From: UBA4877 sp002399285
GTDB lineage: Bacteria; Bacillota; Thermoanaerobacteria; Thermoanaerobacterales; UBA4877
Assembly (NCBI GenBank): GCA_036771835.1
Contig: DAIPGN010000016.1
Coordinates: forward strand, 1 to 50,661
DNA length: 50,661 nucleotides
Direction of reading: 5' to 3'
Part shown: positions 1 through 6,580 of the stretch, piece by piece
How positions within the stretch are numbered: the stretch's first letter is position 1
How the letters are laid out: every line of letters begins with the position of its first letter
Notes under the pieces: generated by a model
The model's input: only the letters and a program-made list of their open reading frames with translations
Databases searched by the model: none
Told to the model about the DNA's origin: nothing
Made by a program: the position numbers and the translations under genes

Positions 1-165
1 ATGCTTGGCCTTTATGGCATCGAGTATGTTCTCCTGTGCCTTCCTTATTCTGCCTTTCTCCATGCCTCTCTCTATACCTTCTTTTATGCCTTCTTTTATG
101 CCTTCTTTTATGCCTTCTTTTATGCCTTCTTCTTTTACCTTTGGGTCATACATTGTTCTGATCAT
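1..165 (-). CDS. RpnS-like small protein, stand-alone copy (partial, left edge)
   Basis: Reading leftward from an ATG at 165, 55 codons are open to the window edge. The start is preceded by GAGGAGGTGA with about eight bases of spacing, an ideal ribosome binding site. The protein begins MIRTMYDPKVKEEG, carries four KEGI repeats, and continues into the same sequence as the C-terminal domain of the intact Rpn protein. In E. coli Rpn systems an internal start makes a small C-terminal protein, RpnS, that inhibits the full-length nuclease. That role here is inferred by analogy. A promoter (324-352) lies upstream with no intervening nuclease coding, so the locus could express only the antitoxin. Confidence 0.6.
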   Translation of the reverse strand, partial: MIRTMYDPKVKEEGIKEGIKEGIKEGIKEGIERGMEKGRIRKAQENILDAIKAKH

Positions 166-323
166 GGCGGTCACCTCCTCGTCTATATCACTGTACTTGC
201 CATATTTGCTGTATAGATAGTCATTTATGTTTACAAGGACGTCCAATATCCTTTTTAAGTCTCCGGTGAATATTTCTTGTTGGTCATACAGTCTGCTCAG
301 TATGTTTAATACTTCTGCTGCCG

Positions 324-352
324 ATTATAGCATACCTACAGATGTGATACAA
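324..352 (-). promoter_or_regulatory. Promoter fused to the truncated rpn copy
   Basis: On the minus strand TTGTAT and TATAAT are separated by 17 bases. The element is the same, with two substitutions in the spacer, as the promoter of the intact rpn gene at 3356-3384. Confidence 0.6.
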
Positions 353-383
353 TGAAGGTCTAAAGACAATTTATTGTATAAAA

Positions 384-406
384 TGCACAACCGTCCCTTG
401 TGACTC
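384..406. repeat. Degenerate REP element
   Basis: The sequence GCACAACCGTCCCTTGTGAC is a shortened form of the ACACAA-AGAACCGTCCCC-TTGTGC hairpin that flanks the RAYT gene at 17957-18715. Confidence 0.45.
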
Positions 407-488
407 AGAAATTTATTTATAAAAGCAGCTCTGTGGTATAATATAATTACAAATAGCGTGGTTTATTTAATCTAAAACAGTAATTTTT

Positions 489-1661
489 TTGAAGGGAGGG
501 GATCATATAACGGACACGAATAGGGTAGAAATCAATAAAAATATATATATCTGGGCTATAAAAGAATCTAAGAAAGATTTTGGAGAAATAAAACATAAGT
601 TTAAAGATATTGAGGCTTGGATATCTCAAGACAAATATCCTACCTTTGGGCAAGTTAAAAAATTAGCCGGCTTTTTAAAAGTACCCTTAGGTTATATGTT
701 CTTAGATGAACCTCCAAAAACAGATATAATACAATCTGAGTTTAGAACGATAGGTAATAAGATGCCGGAAATTAGCAAGGATCTTAAAGATACTTTATAT
801 AGCATAGGTAGGAAAAGAGATTGGCTAAATGAATATCGTAGTGAAAATGGCTGGAAAAAATTAATTCCTGATGATTTTAATGGTTTGAGTAATAAAGATA
901 TTAATACTGTCTGTGTGAATGCAAAAGAGTTTATAGATTTGGATGAGTTTTGGTATAAAAAATATAGAGACGCGGATCCTGCTTTTAAATATCTAAGGGA
1001 AGCACTTGAAGGCCATGGGATCACTGTTATGCAAAATGGAGTTGTAGGTTCTAATACTCATCGTAAATTAAATATTAATGAATTTAGAGGTTTTTTGCTG
1101 TATGATGATATCGCGCCTATTATATTCATAAATAACAATGATAGTGCAAATGGAAAAATCTTTACTCTGATCCATGAATATATCCACTTTTTACTAGCAG
1201 AAGATGATATATTTAAAGATGAAGATGCTGAAATTGATAATGGAAATGAAAAAAGGATAAATAAAATAACGGCAGAATTTTTAATGCCTGCGTCTCATAT
1301 TGAAAAGCTTTGGGATGATAATGGATTACAAATGGAGCAGATAGAAGATTTAAGTAAAGTATTTCATGTTAGTCCAATCGCATTGGCAATTAAACTTAGA
1401 GACATGAAAAAAATTGATCAACAACTTGTTAATGAGATAGAGCAACATACCAAGTCCAGTTTAGAAAAGGAAGCAAATACTGAGAGCGGAGGAGACTATT
1501 ATAAAACAAGTAGATCTCGGTTTGGTGATAATTTTTTAAGTACTATAATACAGGGGGCAGAGTCCGGTGATATCAGTTATACTCACGCATTTAAATTGCT
1601 GGATGGTTCTGTAAAAACTTATGATTATTTTAAAGAGAAATTCATGACGCATGGAATTTAA
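489..1661 (+). CDS. ImmA/IrrE family metallo-endopeptidase with short HTH (predicted antitoxin/regulator)
   Basis: About 385-390 residues. The N-terminal 65 residues look like a short XRE-type helix-turn-helix followed by the LGYMFLDEPP linker typical of COG2856 proteins. The centre holds the zinc-protease motif HEYIH (HExxH) in LIHEYIHFLLAED, with a downstream glutamate region EFLMPASHIE. Such proteins cleave or sense a partner regulator. The gene overlaps the next one (DUF4411) by 11 bases, a layout known for predicted toxin-antitoxin pairs. The start is unclear: TTG at 489 lies before the ribosome binding site AAGGGAGGGG (492-501), so initiation more likely occurs just downstream at a non-standard codon near 507 (ATA). 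No ATG occurs in frame until about 693. Confidence 0.85.
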   Translation: MKGGDHITDTNRVEINKNIYIWAIKESKKDFGEIKHKFKDIEAWISQDKYPTFGQVKKLAGFLKVPLGYMFLDEPPKTDIIQSEFRTIGNKMPEISKDLKDTLYSIGRKRDWLNEYRSENGWKKLIPDDFNGLSNKDINTVCVNAKEFIDLDEFWYKKYRDADPAFKYLREALEGHGITVMQNGVVGSNTHRKLNINEFRGFLLYDDIAPIIFINNNDSANGKIFTLIHEYIHFLLAEDDIFKDEDAEIDNGNEKRINKITAEFLMPASHIEKLWDDNGLQMEQIEDLSKVFHVSPIALAIKLRDMKKIDQQLVNEIEQHTKSSLEKEANTESGGDYYKTSRSRFGDNFLSTIIQGAESGDISYTHAFKLLDGSVKTYDYFKEKFMTHGI

Positions 1662-2103
1662 ATATATAATGGATACAAATGTATTTATAACTGCCCATAG
1701 ACAGATGTATCCGTTTGATGTAGCTCCTGGTTTTTGGAAACAACTTGTAGATAAAGCTGCTGATAAAATCATAATAATAGAAGAAGTTCAAAATGAAATA
1801 TTAAAGGGAAGAGATCCATTAGCAGATTGGTATAGGCACCAAAGTTCTAACTTTACAGTATTAGAGACACCTGGGCCAAAAGTAATAGAGGCCTATAGGA
1901 AAGTAATAAATTCTGTAAATGGCAATGGAAAATACACCCAACTGGCAAAGGATGAATTTGCTGCTGTAGCAGATTCATGGTTATGTGCTTATGCTTTGGG
2001 TTGTAACTTACCAATAGTTACATTGGAAAAGTATAAAGCTGGGGTTAAAAATAGAGTAATAATTCCCAATGTGTGTGAAGAATTTGGTATTAGATTATAT
2101 TGA
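1651..2103 (+). CDS. DUF4411 PIN-like protein (predicted RNase toxin)
   Basis: 150 residues. The sequence MDTNVFI near the N terminus, EEVQNEI near residue 50 and DEFAAVADSWLCAYA near residue 110 place acidic residues as in the PIN nuclease fold, and the overall sequence resembles DUF4411. PIN toxins usually cut tRNA or mRNA. The start ATG overlaps the end of the ImmA/IrrE gene, so the two are translationally coupled. The partner would act as antitoxin or activator. Function is predicted only from family and context. Confidence 0.8.
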   Translation: MEFKYIMDTNVFITAHRQMYPFDVAPGFWKQLVDKAADKIIIIEEVQNEILKGRDPLADWYRHQSSNFTVLETPGPKVIEAYRKVINSVNGNGKYTQLAKDEFAAVADSWLCAYALGCNLPIVTLEKYKAGVKNRVIIPNVCEEFGIRLY

Positions 2104-2170
2104 TTTACTGCAATTCATGAGAGAAACTGGTATTAGGCTGTAATAGAACCATTATATATAATAATGACAT

Positions 2171-2265
2171 TGTGCACTTATTAGACAAGATAAAAAGGCC
2201 TGAAATCCATTATCTGCAATGGTTATCAGGCCTTCTATTGTTTGTAAGTGTCAAATCAACATATA
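2171..2265. repeat. Palindromic repeat A, copy 1
   Basis: A roughly 90-base element: TGTGCAC, an A-rich stretch, then GGCCTGA...TCAGGCC (2197-2232) with an inner CCATT/AATGG stem, then TTCTATTGTTTGTAAGTGTCAA. The A-tract before and T-rich tract after make it look like a bidirectional terminator. Other copies are at 3393-3477, 6325-6412 and 14283-14355, all in the same orientation. Confidence 0.8.
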
Positions 2266-2272
2266 ACCACAA

Positions 2273-2524
2273 TTATATCATCCTGTATATATCGGCTATA
2301 GAATCGCTCTTGATCACTGTCACAAGAATATCATCCAGTTTAGATTCGTCTTTTATAGTTGATATCTTTTGTTTAAGATCATCGGGGATGGTATCATGCT
2401 TGGCCTTTATGGCATCGAGTATGTTCTCCTGTGCCTTCCTTATTCTGCCTCTCTCTATACCTTCTTTTATGCCTTCGATCTTGCCTTCTTCTTTTACCTT
2501 TGGGTCATACATTGTTCTGATCAT
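2273..2524 (-). CDS. RpnS-like nested C-terminal protein (predicted inhibitor of the full-length nuclease)
   Basis: 83 residues, in frame with and identical to residues 266-348 of the full-length Rpn protein. The internal ATG at 2524 is preceded by GAGGAGGTGA at eight bases, which is stronger than the site of the full-length gene. Established work on E. coli Rpn proteins shows a gene-within-gene arrangement in which the small C-terminal product blocks nuclease toxicity. The equivalent role here is inferred. The repeat region (KIEGIKEGIERG) is shorter than in the left copy. Confidence 0.6.
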   Translation of the reverse strand: MIRTMYDPKVKEEGKIEGIKEGIERGRIRKAQENILDAIKAKHDTIPDDLKQKISTIKDESKLDDILVTVIKSDSIADIYRMI

Positions 2525-3319
2525 GGCGGTCACCTCCTCGTCTATATCACTGTACTTGCCATATTTGCTGTATAGATAGTCATTTATGTTTACAAGGACG
2601 TCCAATATCCTTTTTAAGTCTCCGGTGAATATTTCTTGTTGGTCATACAGTCTGCTCAGTATGTTTAATACTTCTGCTACCGTGTCTTTGAGCTTTTCAA
2701 ATTCTTGGTTTATTAGCCCGGCCTTGTCTTCCTCTGGTCTGCTGCTTTCATATATGGAGTTTATCTTTTTACGTGATTTGAATACCTGCAGCGGAAGCAG
2801 CGCATACATTTTTTGTTTTTCTAAGTCTGCGGGGGTATACTTCCAGTACTGCATCACGGGCACCTTGTATTTTATTTCCTGTCCGTCGGGCATTACTAAA
2901 ATCATGGATAAGTGGTCTGATATATTTTCATTTTCTTCCAGGAATATTACCAGTTGTTTTGGAAATTCCAGCTTTATTTCTTCTTTGGATGTTATGTCCA
3001 TTGTTTCCATGGCTTTTTCAAAGCCGTATTTGAACATCCTTATTACCATGCTGGTATCATTCAATGTTTGAAATTCTATATGGTATCTGTTTACGTAGTC
3101 CTCTTTATAGACGTTTATGAACATGTCGCCCTTTATGCGGTTATAGTCGTCGTCTATGAATTCTCCGTTGCCGTACTCTATGGTAACTTCATCGCTTTTA
3201 TAGTTTTCATCAAATAGTGCGTTTAATAGGTTTATGGTTACCTTCTTGGAGAGTTTAAACAGCAGCCTCATTATCTGATCGAGTTTCAGTTTTTCGGATG
3301 TGTCTTCTTTTTTAGTCAT
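2273..3319 (-). CDS. Rpn family PD-(D/E)XK nuclease (recombination-promoting nuclease / putative transposase)
   Basis: 348 residues. The core signature is present: D65 in GDMFINV, then HIEFQ with E82 and Q84, matching the D-ExQ active site of the PDDEXK_2/Rpn family. These enzymes are DNA endonucleases, first described as RecA-independent recombination promoters and later as anti-phage toxins. The C-terminal region has EGIKEG-type repeats and a predicted coiled stretch. The ATG at 3319 follows GGAGAAAACAT, and a promoter (TTGTAT-17-TATAAT) sits 37 bases upstream. An internal ribosome binding site and ATG at 2524 define a nested C-terminal protein. Copies of repeat A flank the gene on both sides in direct orientation. 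A deleted copy is at 1-365. Confidence 0.88.
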   Translation of the reverse strand: MTKKEDTSEKLKLDQIMRLLFKLSKKVTINLLNALFDENYKSDEVTIEYGNGEFIDDDYNRIKGDMFINVYKEDYVNRYHIEFQTLNDTSMVIRMFKYGFEKAMETMDITSKEEIKLEFPKQLVIFLEENENISDHLSMILVMPDGQEIKYKVPVMQYWKYTPADLEKQKMYALLPLQVFKSRKKINSIYESSRPEEDKAGLINQEFEKLKDTVAEVLNILSRLYDQQEIFTGDLKRILDVLVNINDYLYSKYGKYSDIDEEVTAMIRTMYDPKVKEEGKIEGIKEGIERGRIRKAQENILDAIKAKHDTIPDDLKQKISTIKDESKLDDILVTVIKSDSIADIYRMI

Positions 3320-3355
3320 ATGTTTTCTCCATAAATTTATTCTCTGATTGCCTTC

Positions 3356-3384
3356 ATTATAGCATACCTATGGATGTGATACAA
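3356..3384 (-). promoter_or_regulatory. Promoter of the rpn gene
   Basis: On the minus strand TTGTAT and TATAAT are separated by exactly 17 bases, 37 bases before the start codon. The same element is preserved in the truncated copy. Confidence 0.6.
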
Positions 3385-3392
3385 TTGAGATC

Positions 3393-3477
3393 GTGTACCT
3401 TTTTAGTTAAGCAGAAAGGCCCGAAAGCCATTATTTACAATGGTTGTCAGGCCTTCTATTGTTTGTAAGTGTCAAAT
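3393..3477. repeat. Palindromic repeat A, copy 2
   Basis: Starts GTGTACC, with the hairpin GGCCCGA...TCAGGCC at 3418-3453, then the conserved TTCTATTGTTTGTAAGTGTC tail. It lies upstream of rpn and in the same orientation as copy 1, so the nuclease gene is bracketed by direct repeats. A degraded REP follows near 3490-3512. Confidence 0.8.
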
Positions 3478-3517
3478 TAACATATGGCTAAATGTGCACA
3501 GAAGAATTTGAGCAATA

Positions 3518-4081
3518 TTACTTTCTGTAGCCGCATTTGGGGCACACGCCGTTTTCATTTAAGGCAATACCGCACAGCGGACAACGATCAATTTTGTTGT
3601 TAGTCTTAAAATCTTCGGAAGCCGTGTTATCACCGCTGTTAAAGGTGATCTTGGCGATGTTCAGCTTATCCTTCAGCAGATCATAGACGATCTTAATCAT
3701 CCCTTCAACGGTCATGGTCTCTTTGGTCACAACCAAACGGCAGTCCGGATATGCGGTCGCAAGCTCTGTCTTAAAGGCCGGGCCCTTCATTTGATTGTTC
3801 GGCGCGCCGTTCTTAATTCCCTGTTTCTCATAAACGTCGAGAACCGCCGGCAGCAGTGGATCATCTTCCCTCAGGATCAGCGCATGGTCAAAGTTTTTCA
3901 GCACTTCCCATGCGGTCTTCTTAATTTCGTTGCAGGGAAAAACCATGTTCACGCCGGTATTAATAGAATCCTCCACCTCGATCGTCAGGACGCCGGTATG
4001 TCCGTGCAAATACTGGGCTTCTCCTTTGAATCCGTAGAATCTGTGCGCGTACTGCAGGTTTAATGTAGTAATACTCCTCAT
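3518..4081 (-). CDS. QueD/6-pyruvoyl-tetrahydropterin synthase-like protein with C-terminal zinc ribbon
   Basis: 187 residues. Zinc ligands of the PTPS/QueD fold are visible: H13 in YAHRF and H26/H28 in LHGHT. The usual catalytic cysteine four residues before H26 is replaced by Ala22, with Glu21 beside it, so standard QueD chemistry (7,8-dihydroneopterin triphosphate to carboxytetrahydropterin) is doubtful. PTPS-III enzymes use a Glu in place of this Cys, which is one possibility. The last 30 residues form a CPLC...CPKC zinc ribbon that is not part of the core enzyme. The start ATG follows AAGGAGAG. The PerR-like gene lies 85 bases upstream on the same strand. Queuosine or folate genes are not nearby, so the pathway is unknown. 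Confidence 0.75.
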   Translation of the reverse strand: MRSITTLNLQYAHRFYGFKGEAQYLHGHTGVLTIEVEDSINTGVNMVFPCNEIKKTAWEVLKNFDHALILREDDPLLPAVLDVYEKQGIKNGAPNNQMKGPAFKTELATAYPDCRLVVTKETMTVEGMIKIVYDLLKDKLNIAKITFNSGDNTASEDFKTNNKIDRCPLCGIALNENGVCPKCGYRK

Positions 4082-4166
4082 AATTACTCTCCTTATGTAT
4101 ATTATTTACGGGATATTCGAGTGCTCCCGTATGCGCACCAAATAATGTCTCATGGAATATCTGCAG

Positions 4167-4568
4167 CTATGCCCGCGGGTTCCCTTTACATTCCGGACAG
4201 ATACCTTTGAACACAATATCGTGCCCGATGAATACGAACCCATGGGTATCCTTGATATACTTCTCCATATCCGCCATATATTCCATATCCACATCAAAAA
4301 CACGGCCGCATTTTATACATCTCACATGATAATGATCACTGCAAATATGGTCAAAAACGTCAGCCCCGCCGGGAATCTCCCTTTTTCGTATATCGCCCGT
4401 TTCGCATAGCCGCTGCAGGTTTCGATACACTGTTCCTCTGCTGATATTTGGGTATTCCTTAATGATCTCATCATATATCTCGTCGGCAGTTGCATGACAA
4501 TGCAGTTTATTTACGGCCTCAAGAACTAAAACACATTGAATGGTATTGCGTCTTTTGCGTCTTATCAT
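4167..4568 (-). CDS. Fur family regulator, PerR-like
   Basis: 133 residues, normal for Fur proteins. The N-terminal winged helix includes ISRGTVYRNLQRL. The regulatory metal region reads SDHYHVRCIKCGRVFD, with His/Asp ligands as in PerR, and the structural zinc site is formed by CIKC and CPEC. PerR senses peroxide through Fe/Mn, while Fur and Zur sense iron and zinc. The exact class cannot be fixed from sequence alone, but the compact dimerisation domain resembles PerR. It has its own strong promoter (4606-4634) and is followed by the QueD-like gene, probably in the same transcript. Confidence 0.82.
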   Translation of the reverse strand: MIRRKRRNTIQCVLVLEAVNKLHCHATADEIYDEIIKEYPNISRGTVYRNLQRLCETGDIRKREIPGGADVFDHICSDHYHVRCIKCGRVFDVDMEYMADMEKYIKDTHGFVFIGHDIVFKGICPECKGNPRA

Positions 4569-4605
4569 AAAGTCAGCCTCATTACAATATTTGTTCCTTG
4601 TTAGT

Positions 4606-4634
4606 ATAATATATCAATAAATAATAAATGTCAA
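4606..4634 (-). promoter_or_regulatory. Promoter of the PerR-like gene
   Basis: On the minus strand TTGACA and TATTAT are spaced by 17 bases within a very AT-rich stretch, 38 bases before the start codon. The AT-rich spacer could hold a Fur-type box, but I see no convincing 7-1-7 match. Confidence 0.6.
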
Positions 4635-4738
4635 TAGCTAAAATAATCTTTTCCCCCTGCCAGTGATTGTTCATGAATAATTATCTCCCTTGTATTATTT
4701 TCATATTTCATTGTGCTTCTTTCAATTTTACTTTTTCC

Positions 4739-4798
4739 GGACATAAAATACCCCCAAGTAGGTTTTTATATTTCAATGTCCTGCTTGAGGGTATCATA
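4739..4798. repeat. Dispersed hairpin repeat B, copy 1
   Basis: GGACATAAAATA is followed by CCCCCAAGTAGG, a loop, then CCTGCTTGAGGGTATCAT, giving a 12-14 base stem. A diverged copy lies in opposite orientation at 49604-49662. Confidence 0.6.
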
Positions 4799-4976
4799 GC
4801 ATTGTAGTTGTTTCACCAACGTAGCCCTTACTCAATGCAGCCGTTAATATATCTCCAGTATCAAAAAACAGCTTATCAGTCATATTTTTCTTTCTCTTCC
4901 ATATCGAGCCCGTATACCATATCACTTCTGAAACCGTCTAACAACAATTCTTCATATTTACCAGTTGAAACGAGTC
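4794..4976 (-). pseudogene. Relic of a two-gene operon (unknown proteins)
   Basis: An open frame without a start ends at 4876 with the tail EELLLDGFRSDMVYGLDMEE and a few further residues. Its stop overlaps the ATG of a second frame (4794-4883) coding 29 residues that begin MTDKLFFDTGDILTAAL. The overlapping stop/start and protein-like composition suggest the remains of a coupled small-gene pair, such as a toxin-antitoxin module. Neither fragment is recognised, and the second could be a complete small gene. Confidence 0.3.
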
Positions 4977-4995
4977 CTTAGTGTCAAATAACATA

Positions 4996-5026
4996 AGAGC
5001 ACAGAAGAATTGTCTCCTTGTGCTCT
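4996..5026. repeat. REP variant with long stem
   Basis: AGAGCACA and TGTGCTCT flank GAAGAATTGTCTCC. It is a diverged form of the RAYT-associated REP with an intact outer stem, preceded by the AGTGTCAAATAACATA tail of repeat A. Confidence 0.6.
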
Positions 5027-5059
5027 TCTTACGAGCAGGTGCGCTGGCACCTTCTCGCT

Positions 5060-5079
5060 AAAAACTCATATGAGTTTTT
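5060..5079. terminator. Perfect 20-base palindrome, probable terminator of the Panacea gene
   Basis: AAAAACTCAT and its exact inverse follow the stop of the 5106-6104 gene by 26 bases, with an A/T arm that supplies a U-tract on either strand. Confidence 0.55.
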
Positions 5080-5105
5080 GTTCCGTAACAATATTATAAA
5101 TATAA

Positions 5106-6104
5106 TCAGTATAACTTATTGAATAGATCCGTGCTGTAATCTCTGATATCAGATATATTGTTCATTTCATATTTCCGTTTAGTATCCTCGAAATATTTCC
5201 CTATCAGTTCTTTCTTAATGATCTGATTTGAATTTTCATCATCTTTCAAGTCCGCTCTGGTACGACTCCACGGCATTTCGGCATGGGTCATCTTTTCCAA
5301 TATTCTTCCGCTGTAACAGCCGAAATTTCTGATCACGCTGTCCAAAATTTCCCGTTCCACTTTAGTCAAATCTATATCATCGCAGCCGTATCCGCTTTCT
5401 TCAATAGGATTGTATCCATAGTCTCTATAACTATAATATACATTTCTATATACCGGGCCATGTACCCGCGCTTCACAATCGTCCTGAAATAGGAATTCAC
5501 CTGTAAAAGTTTTGAAAAAGCCCTGTGCATAGTATAATAGTTTTTGCAGCGCCAGAGGCGTTATTTCCGAACACTTGATCAAAATATATTTTACCACATG
5601 GTCGATCTTATTTTCAGCCTTAATAGTGATATGATCTTCCCTTTGGATTTCTGCCAATGCATCGCTGCAGTGATTGTATGCAATCTCCTTTATTTTGTCT
5701 TTATTCTCCTCCAGCAGCGATTTCATATACTTAGGATCATCAAGGATCGTCTTTAAAGTATCTGAATACTGTTTAGTAGGAATGTCCCCATCCAAATATC
5801 TGGTGAGAGTACCCTCTCCCCATCCCAGCAACAAAGACAAAGGCCTTTTGCCGATATTATATTTATCTAATATGAGCTGCATTTCAGGAACAGTGATCAA
5901 ACCCTCCTTTTGTCTGTAGGCATCATCTAACGTTTGAAGATTATGATCACGAATATCAGCCACAAACATTTCACTTCCACACTCACTGCAGGTTGCCAAT
6001 TCCCCCATATACTCAATTTTCTTGCCTTTAATATTTTTAGTCATTTTCTCTTCTTTAATATAATACTCCACCATATCACGGCATTCTTCACAGAACCCCA
6101 GCAT
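5106..6104 (-). CDS. Zinc-ribbon/HTH protein with C-terminal Panacea (SocA-like, DUF4065) domain
   Basis: 332 residues. Residues 1-45 hold two CxxC pairs (C5/C8 and C39/C42) as in MqsA-type zinc ribbons. Residues 70-110 form a helix-turn-helix (PLSLLLGWGEGTLTRYLDG). Residues about 165-290 match the Panacea fold (LALQKLLYYAQGFFKTF, ARVHGPVYRNVYYSY). Panacea proteins neutralise many unrelated toxins and are usually the first or second gene of a two-gene module. The start ATG follows AAGGAGGTAATC. No intact toxin gene is adjacent: on one side are REP and palindrome elements with the relic 4794-4976, on the other repeat A copy 3. It may be an orphan antitoxin or a transcription regulator. Confidence 0.8.
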   Translation of the reverse strand: MLGFCEECRDMVEYYIKEEKMTKNIKGKKIEYMGELATCSECGSEMFVADIRDHNLQTLDDAYRQKEGLITVPEMQLILDKYNIGKRPLSLLLGWGEGTLTRYLDGDIPTKQYSDTLKTILDDPKYMKSLLEENKDKIKEIAYNHCSDALAEIQREDHITIKAENKIDHVVKYILIKCSEITPLALQKLLYYAQGFFKTFTGEFLFQDDCEARVHGPVYRNVYYSYRDYGYNPIEESGYGCDDIDLTKVEREILDSVIRNFGCYSGRILEKMTHAEMPWSRTRADLKDDENSNQIIKKELIGKYFEDTKRKYEMNNISDIRDYSTDLFNKLY

Positions 6105-6580
6105 TTAAGATTACCTCCTTTTTGTTGACCAATATTGATCTAATCCTATTGATCAACTTTCAATATGATATTATTTTGCGAAACCGAATATTTGCCATTG
6201 GATACAGTATGAAACAATCATATATCATTCATACGGAAAATACAATAAGGATCGTATTTATTGATACAATATATTTGAATCGCGTATCAAATATTAAAGC
6301 TGGACCTTCGGCATAGAAAATTAATTGTGCACTTTTTAAGCAAAATAAAAAGGCCTGAGATCCATTATTTACAATGGTTATCAGACCTTTTATTGTTTGC
6401 AAGTGTCAAATAACTTACAATTAAGAGAGCGCAAAAGAACCGCACCTTACGCAAAATAATACAGGGAAGCCCGCTCGTGACTCCCCGCCTTTGACAGTAA
6501 TACCGCTTTGAGCATCCATCTCAAAAGCATCTTTGTAGACTTTATCCCAACTTATTCTATGTCCTATTCATATTAATAAC
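6105..6580. other. Intergenic stretch with repeat A copy 3 and a small broken frame
   Basis: No gene of normal length is supported here. Besides repeat A (6325-6412) and a decayed REP-like segment near 6425-6455, the minus strand contains a short open frame reading WDKVYKDAFEMDAQSGITVK and ending soon after near 6425, with no convincing ribosome binding site. It may be the relic of a lost gene. Confidence 0.35.
6325..6412. repeat. Palindromic repeat A, copy 3
   Basis: TGTGCAC, TTTTTAAGCAAAATAAAAA, the AGGCCTGA...TCAGACCTT hairpin with CCATT/AATGG, and the TATTGTTTGCAAGTGTCAAA tail are all present. Confidence 0.8.

Larger units (their letters stand above)
1..365 (-). pseudogene. Internally deleted second copy of the Rpn nuclease gene (runs off left edge)
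   Basis: Positions 1-321 are nearly identical to the C-terminal coding part of the intact Rpn gene at 2273-3319. Positions 322-365 match the promoter region of that gene (3351-3391). The roughly 670 bases between, which encode the PD-(D/E)XK nuclease core, are missing, so the native promoter is joined directly to the C-terminal third. The joined segment has no full-length nuclease frame, but the internal start at 165 and its ribosome binding site are kept. The tetrapeptide KEGI, coded by a 12-base repeat at about 79-131, is expanded to four copies plus a variant. The 3' end lies outside the window. Confidence 0.85.

Noticed and set aside
79..131. Direct 12-base repeats that could suggest a CRISPR or microsatellite
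   Set aside because: The units are contiguous without spacers and encode KEGI repeats in the Rpn C-terminal domain.
6122..6316. A 64-codon open frame on the plus strand
   Set aside because: It lies in AT-rich intergenic sequence next to repeat A, with no domain and no good ribosome binding site.
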